DNA from: Actinomycetes bacterium
Lineage (GTDB): Bacteria > Actinomycetota > Acidimicrobiia > Acidimicrobiales > Acidimicrobiaceae
Assembly: GCA_021819205.1 (NCBI GenBank)
Contig: JAKARV010000001.1
Location: 1 to 64,000 of the forward strand
Length of the DNA stretch: 64,000 bases
Direction of reading: 5' to 3'
The notes beneath the pieces were generated by a model. The model worked only from the letters and a program-made list of their open reading frames with translations. It had not been told where the DNA came from and ran no database searches. Below are positions 58,009 through 64,000 of this stretch, in pieces; the first letter of the stretch is position 1; each line of letters opens with the position of its first letter. Position numbers and translations under genes: made by a program.

Positions 58009-58047
58009 GCCAGTGCAATGCCTGCTCTCCTTCAAAGCTACACCAAC
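58009..58047. repeat. 39-bp direct repeat, copy 2
   Basis: Exact second copy of 57938-57976. No third copy is seen 71 bp up- or downstream, so it is not an array. The copies may bind a regulator twice or be a relic of a local duplication. Confidence 0.9.
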
Positions 58048-58081
58048 CTGGCTGGGCTTCCTGGTCAGCTTGGGGTGCTAA

Positions 58082-59110
<1,029 letters not shown>

Positions 59111-59457
59111 CTACGTTGCCGGTTGCCACCCTCTCGATCTTCCAAGCAAAGCCGCTGGTGCCACCCCTAATTTAGCCGCCAGGCACGGCCAGCTTCCCGA
59201 GGACGCGTTGGCCCGGGCGCAGAAGCTGAAGCTCGCCGGCTAAAAGCAGGCGCGGCTATCAATACGACAGCTCTGGAATCGCTTTGGAGTTTTTGCTTTA
59301 AGGACAGATGCGCTGCAGCTGTCGTGAAAAGAAGCCTTGACAACGGCGCGATTCCGGGAATTGGTACCCAGTTCCCGCGATGGAATGGTTGGGCTGGTTT
59401 CACTTAGCTCCTCGATTGCTGGCATCCTATTTAATGGTGTCGTAATGGAGGGTTGAG
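59111..59457 (+). other. Intergenic stretch between the GMD gene and ccmC
   Basis: About 350 bp without a recognisable gene. It contains TTGACA at 59337-59342 but no good -10 at the usual distance, and TATTTA at about 59429 shortly before the ccmC ribosome site; either could be part of the ccm promoter. No RNA structure stood out to me. Confidence 0.35.
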
Positions 59458-60198
59458 ATGAGTGTGCCTAGGTTGTCCAGCCGCCGCCTGCGCTCAGCGC
59501 TGGGGGTGTCTGCTCTGCTGTTAGTCGGCCTGACCTTTTGGCTGGGCCTTTTTGTGACCCCGCCCGCCGAGGTTATGGGCAACCTGGTCAGGTTGCTTTA
59601 CGTGCATCCGCCGGTGGCGTGGGTCGCCTACCTGGCTTACGGCGTCACCACCGCCGCCAGCCTCCTCTATCTCTGGAAGCGGACGCGCCGGAGGGCGTTC
59701 GATCTGATCGCCGCCGCCTCGGCAGAGGTAGGGGTAATTTTTACCGGCCTGACCCTGGCGACCGGGTCGATCTGGGGGAGGCCGACTTGGGGGGTCTGGT
59801 GGACTTGGGATGCCTTGCTCACTGCTACTGCGGTCCTATTCCTGCTCTACCTCGGCTATCTGGCGCTTCGGATGGTGCCAATGCCAGAGGAGCGCCGCGG
59901 GGTAAGGTCGGCGGTGGCCGCCTTGATAGCCTTTGTTGACGTTCCCATCGTCCACGAGTCGGTCTACTGGTGGAACACTCTCCACCAGAAGCCATCGGTT
60001 CTGAACCCGTCCTTGAATGTCGAAGTTCACGGGATCATGGCATGGACTCTGCTCCTCGGTTTTGTGGCTTTCACGCTGGGTTACGCCTGGATGACGTGGA
60101 CTCGCTACGAGATATCCAAGCGGCGGCTCCTGCTCGAGGAGGCGGGGCTTGCCGCGTCCATTGACGATCGCATGCCAGCTGCGGAGGTGGTCAGGTGA
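59458..60198 (+). CDS. ccmC: Cytochrome c maturation protein CcmC
   Basis: A 246-residue membrane protein with six hydrophobic helices. The heme-binding tryptophan motif is GVWWTWDALLTATAVLFLLY, with helix-flanking histidines in LLYVHPPVAWVAY and IVHESVYWWNTLHQKP. CcmC binds heme at the outer face and loads it on CcmE in System I maturation. Start ATG 59458 with GGAGGG upstream. It is the first ccm gene here: no ccmA/ccmB lies before it. Confidence 0.92.
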   Translation: MSVPRLSSRRLRSALGVSALLLVGLTFWLGLFVTPPAEVMGNLVRLLYVHPPVAWVAYLAYGVTTAASLLYLWKRTRRRAFDLIAAASAEVGVIFTGLTLATGSIWGRPTWGVWWTWDALLTATAVLFLLYLGYLALRMVPMPEERRGVRSAVAALIAFVDVPIVHESVYWWNTLHQKPSVLNPSLNVEVHGIMAWTLLLGFVAFTLGYAWMTWTRYEISKRRLLLEEAGLAASIDDRMPAAEVVR

Positions 60199-60329
60199 GT
60201 GGCTACGTGGAGGCAGGGTACGCAGTAGTTACTGCAACGCTTTCTATCTATGCCGTGGGCTTGCTGAGGCGCCAGCGCTCTGTGGAGGCTCGCCTTCGGG
60301 ATCTTGGAGCTGCACGGGAGCACCGGTGA
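60195..60329 (+). CDS. ccmD: CcmD-like small heme-exporter subunit
   Basis: A 44-residue protein from GTG 60195 (overlapping the ccmC stop as GTGA) to TGA 60327-60329. One membrane helix (GYAVVTATLSIYAVGLLR) is followed by a basic amphipathic stretch RRQRSVEARLRDL, the plan of CcmD, which helps release holo-CcmE from CcmC. Its stop overlaps the ccmE start. CcmD is too short and variable for sequence alone; position between ccmC and ccmE decides it. Confidence 0.75.
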   Translation: MSGYVEAGYAVVTATLSIYAVGLLRRQRSVEARLRDLGAAREHR

Positions 60330-60793
60330 ACTTTCGCGAGGGGGAGCGGAAGGCGGCTGCGCCAGCCTTAAATAGCCGGTCAAAGATGACTCGTTCGCTT
60401 CTTGTGCTCGGCCTTATTCTGCTTGCGCTTGCCTACGTGCTCTTCAAAGGGGCGACCAATTCGCTGCAGTACTTTCTCACCGTGCAGCAAGCAAACGCCA
60501 GCCGGGCCAAGTTGGGAGACACCACTTTCCGCATGGAGGGGGTCGTGGTTCCAGGATCGATCGTTGCCACCCCCGTCGGTGTGGACTTTACCATCAGGTA
60601 CTCGAGTTCGCTCGACCGGGTGATCGACTACGGGACGCCTCCCCAGCTCTTCCAGCCCAGCATTCCCGTAGTCATCCAGGGCCATTTCCAAGGCAACGCC
60701 TTCCTTTCCGACCTTATCATGGTGAAGCACAGCTCCAACTACGTTGCCGAGCATCCCAACCGGATAAAGGACGCGGGCGGAACCGCCTCCTGA
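60326..60793 (+). CDS. ccmE: Cytochrome c maturation protein CcmE (heme chaperone)
   Basis: A 155-residue protein with one N-terminal membrane helix (LLVLGLILLALAYVLFKG) and an outside beta-barrel domain. The heme-binding motif is VKHSSNYVAEHP, with His in the place of E. coli H130 and Tyr four residues on (HxxxY). It ferries heme from CcmC to CcmF. GTG 60326 overlaps the ccmD stop. The family's usual blocks FRMEGVVVPGSI and IPVVIQGHF are present. Confidence 0.92.
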   Translation: MNFREGERKAAAPALNSRSKMTRSLLVLGLILLALAYVLFKGATNSLQYFLTVQQANASRAKLGDTTFRMEGVVVPGSIVATPVGVDFTIRYSSSLDRVIDYGTPPQLFQPSIPVVIQGHFQGNAFLSDLIMVKHSSNYVAEHPNRIKDAGGTAS

Positions 60794-62766
60794 TGCTTTA
60801 CTCGGCTGCAGGAACCGCGGGGCTCGTAGTCGCTCTCGCCTTCGGGGGAGCCGGCACGCTTGCGAGCTTGATCTTTGCATTCTGGGGTTCCGCGAAGCTC
60901 TTCCGGCTCTCTCGCACCTTTCTCATCGCGGGGGTCGCGGCGACGGTGGTATCGGTGGCCGCGCTGGAGGTCGCGCTGGTTACCCACGACTTTTCGATAG
61001 CTTATGTGGTGGCGAACAACTCCAGAGAGACGCCACTTCTTTACGACATCACCGGCATGTGGTCGGCGCTCCAGGGGTCGCTCCTCCTGTGGGCGGCGCT
61101 CCAGGGCGCATTCATCGCGTTGGTAATCGTGGCGACACGACGCGAGGAGGACCGGAGGACGGCCGCACTCTCCACGGGGATCCTTGGAGTGGTCTTCACC
61201 TACTTCATCGCCATGATGGTGCTTGCGGCCAATCCGTTTATGGCGACGCGCGGCCCGATTCCTGCCGACGGGCTTGGTCCCAATCCGCTCCTCCAGGAGT
61301 ATCCGCTGGTGGCAGTGCATCCGCCGCTGCTTTACGCCGGCTTTGTCGGTATGAGCGTTCCGTTTGCGCTGATGGTAGCGGCGTTGGCGCGCAAAAACTT
61401 GACTCCAGGTTGGATTGGCCGAGTTCAGCGCTGGGCCCTTTTTTCCTGGGTGGCCCTCACGGCCGGTATTGTCCTGGGGGCATGGTGGTCCTATCAGGTG
61501 CTCGGTTGGGGAGGGTACTGGGCTTGGGATCCCGTGGAGAACGCGGCGCTGCTCCCCTGGCTTACCACCACCGCCTTCCTTCACTCGGTGCTCATAGATC
61601 GACACCGGCGGCGCATGGGCCCGGCGAGCTTTGCCCTCGTCGCTGCTTCCTTCTCCCTTACCATCCTCGGAACCTACTTCACCAGGTCCGGCGTGCTCCA
61701 ATCGGTTCACGCATTCTCGGACTCGAGTTTGGGCACGGCTTTGATTGTCCTCTTTGCGTTGACGGTCACCGCCTCGGTTGCGGTAGCACTCTTCCGGGCA
61801 GACCTTCTGCTGTCGGGGCGCCGAGTGGCGGTCTCGTCGCGGCCTGCGGGGTTGCTGCTTAACAATGGCCTCATCGTCCTCATGGCGGCGGTGATCTTGG
61901 CAGGGACGGTCTTTCCGTTGTTCATCCAGTATTTGGAGCACCAGTCGGTCACTGTGGGCGCACCATTCTTTAACCGGTTCGTGATCCCGATCGGGCTTGC
62001 GATCCTGGCGTTAATGGCGATCGGCCCATGGCTCCGATGGAGAGAAACCCCGCTCGCGCTGTTGGCGGAGCGGCTGCTGCTCCCGGCGATTGCGGCGGCG
62101 GTGGTGCTGGCGGTTGCCGTACTCGCGGGAGTGCGCTCTCTCGCTACGATTGGCGCCTACGCCCTCGCCACGTTCGTGATCGTCTCGAGCACCATGGCGC
62201 TTGCCCGCCTCGTTCTCGCTAGCTCCCGCACAAGGAGGGTGGCCGCGCTGCTCTCCCGCTCCAGCGCGGGGCTGGTCGTCCATATCGGTGTGGCCATTGT
62301 CGCGGTAGGAATGGCTTCAGCTACTACCTTTGGGCACCAGGGGTCGGTGAAGCTAAGGCCGCTGGGAACCATCTCCGTCTACGGCCAGCGCCTTACCTAC
62401 CTCGGCGTAAGAACGGTGGTCACGCCGGCCCGGACCTCCTTCGAGGCTGCTGTCGTAGTCAACGGGGGCGGCACCTTCTACCCCGCGATTAGCCAGTTTG
62501 GCCAGTACGCCACCCCCGTCGGCACGCCGGCGGTAGACGTTAACCCGCTCCGGGATGTCTACTTGACCATCGACAACCCCCCGAGCACCGCCACCGGGGC
62601 GATAACTTTGGGCATCGTGGTCCAGCCGCTCATAGTCTGGCTGTGGGTCGGAGCGGCGGTCATGGCCGGTGGCGGTTTGCTGGCTTTACCTGGTACCGGC
62701 GTTCGGCGGCGACCGGCGGCAAGGACGGCGAGGACCCCGGAGATGGCGGCGGGGGGCGGGCGATGA
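60793..62766 (+). CDS. ccmF: Cytochrome c heme lyase subunit CcmF
   Basis: A 657-residue membrane protein with 13 or so hydrophobic helices. The WWD domain is WGGYWAWDPVENAALLPWL, preceded by LQEYPLVAVHPPLLYAGFVG and followed by LGTYFTRSGVLQSVHAF. CcmF, with CcmH, ligates heme to the CxxCH motif of apocytochrome c. ATG 60793 overlaps the ccmE stop. Total length matches the family. Confidence 0.95.
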   Translation: MLYSAAGTAGLVVALAFGGAGTLASLIFAFWGSAKLFRLSRTFLIAGVAATVVSVAALEVALVTHDFSIAYVVANNSRETPLLYDITGMWSALQGSLLLWAALQGAFIALVIVATRREEDRRTAALSTGILGVVFTYFIAMMVLAANPFMATRGPIPADGLGPNPLLQEYPLVAVHPPLLYAGFVGMSVPFALMVAALARKNLTPGWIGRVQRWALFSWVALTAGIVLGAWWSYQVLGWGGYWAWDPVENAALLPWLTTTAFLHSVLIDRHRRRMGPASFALVAASFSLTILGTYFTRSGVLQSVHAFSDSSLGTALIVLFALTVTASVAVALFRADLLLSGRRVAVSSRPAGLLLNNGLIVLMAAVILAGTVFPLFIQYLEHQSVTVGAPFFNRFVIPIGLAILALMAIGPWLRWRETPLALLAERLLLPAIAAAVVLAVAVLAGVRSLATIGAYALATFVIVSSTMALARLVLASSRTRRVAALLSRSSAGLVVHIGVAIVAVGMASATTFGHQGSVKLRPLGTISVYGQRLTYLGVRTVVTPARTSFEAAVVVNGGGTFYPAISQFGQYATPVGTPAVDVNPLRDVYLTIDNPPSTATGAITLGIVVQPLIVWLWVGAAVMAGGGLLALPGTGVRRRPAARTARTPEMAAGGGR

Positions 62767-63293
62767 TCAGGCGGTGGTGGATAGCCGGAGTGCTGTTGAT
62801 TGCGGGAGTCGCCGCATTCTCGGCCATCGGGGCGAACAGCCGGCCGGCATCCGAACAGATCCTGCCGTCACCGCTGCTCTACCGCCAAGCCCCCGCCCTC
62901 CAAGGGCAAAGCTTGGCCGGCTCGGGACAAATATCGCTTGCGTCGTTCCGGGGCCGGTTCGTGCTGGTGAACTACTTTGCCTCTTGGTGCACCAGCTGCG
63001 CTGCGGAGATGCCACAGCTGGCCAAGCTTGCCCGCTCGGGGACGGTAGCGGTTCTTGGGGTCGACTATGACGACCAGGCCTCGTCGGCTCGTTCCTTCCT
63101 GGCCCGCTACGGTGCCGCCTACCCGGTTATCGAGGACCCAACCGGGCAGAACTCGGTCCGGTGGGGGGTTTCGGCGCCGCCGGAAAGTTTCCTGGTCGCA
63201 CCCGATGGGGTGGTGATCGCAAAGATCGTGGGCGCTACCTCGCTCTCCGTCGTGAGCGATCTAGTCCAACTGGCAAAGAGCAAGGGATACTGA
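62763..63293 (+). CDS. ccmG: Thiol:disulfide protein, CcmG/DsbE-type
   Basis: A 176-residue membrane-anchored thioredoxin-fold protein: N-terminal anchor WWIAGVLLIAGVAAFSAIG, active site YFASWCTSCAAEMPQL (CxxC, with Thr-Ser between), cis-Pro region VSAPPESFLVAPDG. It reduces the cysteines of apocytochrome c, or of CcmH. ATG 62763 overlaps the ccmF stop; its stop overlaps ccmH. Confidence 0.9.
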   Translation: MIRRWWIAGVLLIAGVAAFSAIGANSRPASEQILPSPLLYRQAPALQGQSLAGSGQISLASFRGRFVLVNYFASWCTSCAAEMPQLAKLARSGTVAVLGVDYDDQASSARSFLARYGAAYPVIEDPTGQNSVRWGVSAPPESFLVAPDGVVIAKIVGATSLSVVSDLVQLAKSKGY

Positions 63294-64000
63294 TGACCCG
63301 GACGAAGCGAAGGAGGCTGGCGGCGGCCTGGGCGGCGCTTTTCGTGGTGGTCATAACTGCCGTTGCGGTCGCAGTTTTCGGCGGTGAGACATCCTCCGGA
63401 GTTCAGGCAAGAGTGGCCGGACTGGAACAGGAGGTGAGATGTCCGTCCTGCGGCAACCTTTCGGTTTACAACGCAAAGACCGCCTCTGCCTACTCTATAG
63501 CGGGGTTCATCCGGCGCGAGGTTGCCGCCGGGCAGTCGGATCAGGAGATTATTGACTCGCTGGTAGCCAGCTACGGAGACACCATCCTCATGTCCCCGCC
63601 GGCAAGCGGTGTCGGCCTTTACCTGTGGGTTCTGCCTGCGGTGGTGGCGATGGGCATCGGATACGAGGTGTACCGTAGTCTCGGGCAAAACCGGGTTATG
63701 GAGAAGCCTTCCAGGGACGAGGCGCGCGACGGTTCTCTCGCGAGGCGGCGCCGGCTACCGAAAATCTCGAAGACCTTTGCGCTATGGGGCGGGGTAGTGG
63801 CGCTGGCGGGTTTGGGAGGATTGGCGGCGCTGGCGTTTTTGCCCGGAGGCGGCCCGGCGGTGGGCAGCGAGCTTTCGGCTGCGGAGACGCTAGCAAGCTT
63901 GGGCGCTGTAAAGCCGGCGCTCCAGGGGTTCAACCAGGTGCTGGCGAAGCAGCCGCAGAACCCCTCCGCACTTGCCTACAAGGGGTGGCTGCAGTTCAAC
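63293..64000 (+). CDS. ccmH: Cytochrome c maturation protein CcmH, fused to CcmI-like part (partial, right edge)
   Basis: From ATG 63293 the frame stays open for 236 codons to the window end. After a signal/anchor helix comes the CcmH domain with its redox motif EVRCPSCGNLSVYNAKTASA and the second helix LYLWVLPAVVAMGIGYEVY. A further membrane helix (TFALWGGVVALAGLGGLAAL) and a repeat-like segment (LGAVKPALQGFNQVLAKQ, NPSALAYKGWLQ) look like the TPR part of CcmI, so the two proteins appear fused, as in E. coli CcmH. The end lies beyond the window. Confidence 0.85.
   Translation, partial: MTRTKRRRLAAAWAALFVVVITAVAVAVFGGETSSGVQARVAGLEQEVRCPSCGNLSVYNAKTASAYSIAGFIRREVAAGQSDQEIIDSLVASYGDTILMSPPASGVGLYLWVLPAVVAMGIGYEVYRSLGQNRVMEKPSRDEARDGSLARRRRLPKISKTFALWGGVVALAGLGGLAALAFLPGGGPAVGSELSAAETLASLGAVKPALQGFNQVLAKQPQNPSALAYKGWLQFN

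Noticed and set aside
57938-58047. CRISPR array
   Set aside because: Only two repeats, one spacer, no third copy at the period, no cas genes, and the repeat is not palindromic.
60739-61941. 400-codon open frame antisense to ccmF
   Set aside because: Very rich in Arg, His, Gly, Glu; antisense of a certain CcmF frame.

Overview
The window looks like chromosomal DNA of a high-GC actinobacterium, most likely from the Acidimicrobiia/Acidimicrobiales side of the phylum. This rests on an actinobacterial gene set: the mycothiol glycosyltransferase MshA, two WhiB iron-sulfur proteins, an MptB-like polyprenol-phosphomannose transferase, a DUF2510 protein, a geranylgeranyl reductase-type flavoprotein divergent from nuoA, a nickel superoxide dismutase with its maturation protease, and a complete nuoA-N operon. 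The class assignment is an inference from gene content and style; no rRNA operon is present to settle it.

Layout. 1-1.0 kb: a decayed IS110-family transposase that runs off the left edge. 1.2-4.0 kb: mshA, an RsiG-like (c-di-GMP-responsive anti-sigma type) protein, and divergent sodX/sodN. 4.0-6.3 kb: tRNA-Lys followed by a small accessory patch with two toxin-antitoxin modules, one with a nonsense-broken PIN toxin. 6.3-10.0 kb: tetrapyrrole genes cobA-hemD, hemB, hemL. 10.0-13.5 kb: an MBL-fold hydrolase, a calcineurin-like phosphoesterase and a geranylgeranyl reductase family enzyme. 13.7-28.5 kb: the nuoABCDEFGHIJKLMN operon for a 14-subunit complex I, with stop/start overlaps at most junctions. 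28.5-36.2 kb: a large MprF/DUF2156-type membrane protein, YajQ, an MptB-like transferase, an AlkA-type glycosylase, a GNAT enzyme, four tRNAs (Tyr, Thr, Met, Trp), rpmG and an ECF-type sigma factor. 36.3-46.7 kb: central metabolism: sdhAB (no anchor subunits nearby), a B12-binding mutase domain, sucCD, purN-purH-folD and a MetF-like reductase. 46.8-59.1 kb: an MFS phosphate-type transporter, a five-gene sugar-type ABC uptake/catabolic operon with divergent IclR regulator, a second whiB, a formiminotransferase, a TetR regulator and a GDP-mannose 4,6-dehydratase-like enzyme. 59.5-64 kb: a System I cytochrome c maturation operon, ccmC-D-E-F-G-H(I), cut by the right edge.

How it fits together: complex I, succinate dehydrogenase, succinyl-CoA ligase, heme synthesis and cytochrome c maturation describe a respiratory bacterium that makes c-type cytochromes; Ni-SOD and mycothiol are its oxidative-stress side. 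The purN-purH-folD-metF run joins purine synthesis to one-carbon folate metabolism. The most interesting pieces are the RsiG homologue coupled to the Ni-SOD protease gene, the System I Ccm operon in an actinobacterial background, the catabolic operon containing a shikimate-kinase-like protein plus a cyclase-family hydrolase, the degenerate phosphoesterase/MprF fusion, a dense inverted-repeat cluster before the second whiB, and an exact 39-bp direct repeat between tetR and gmd.
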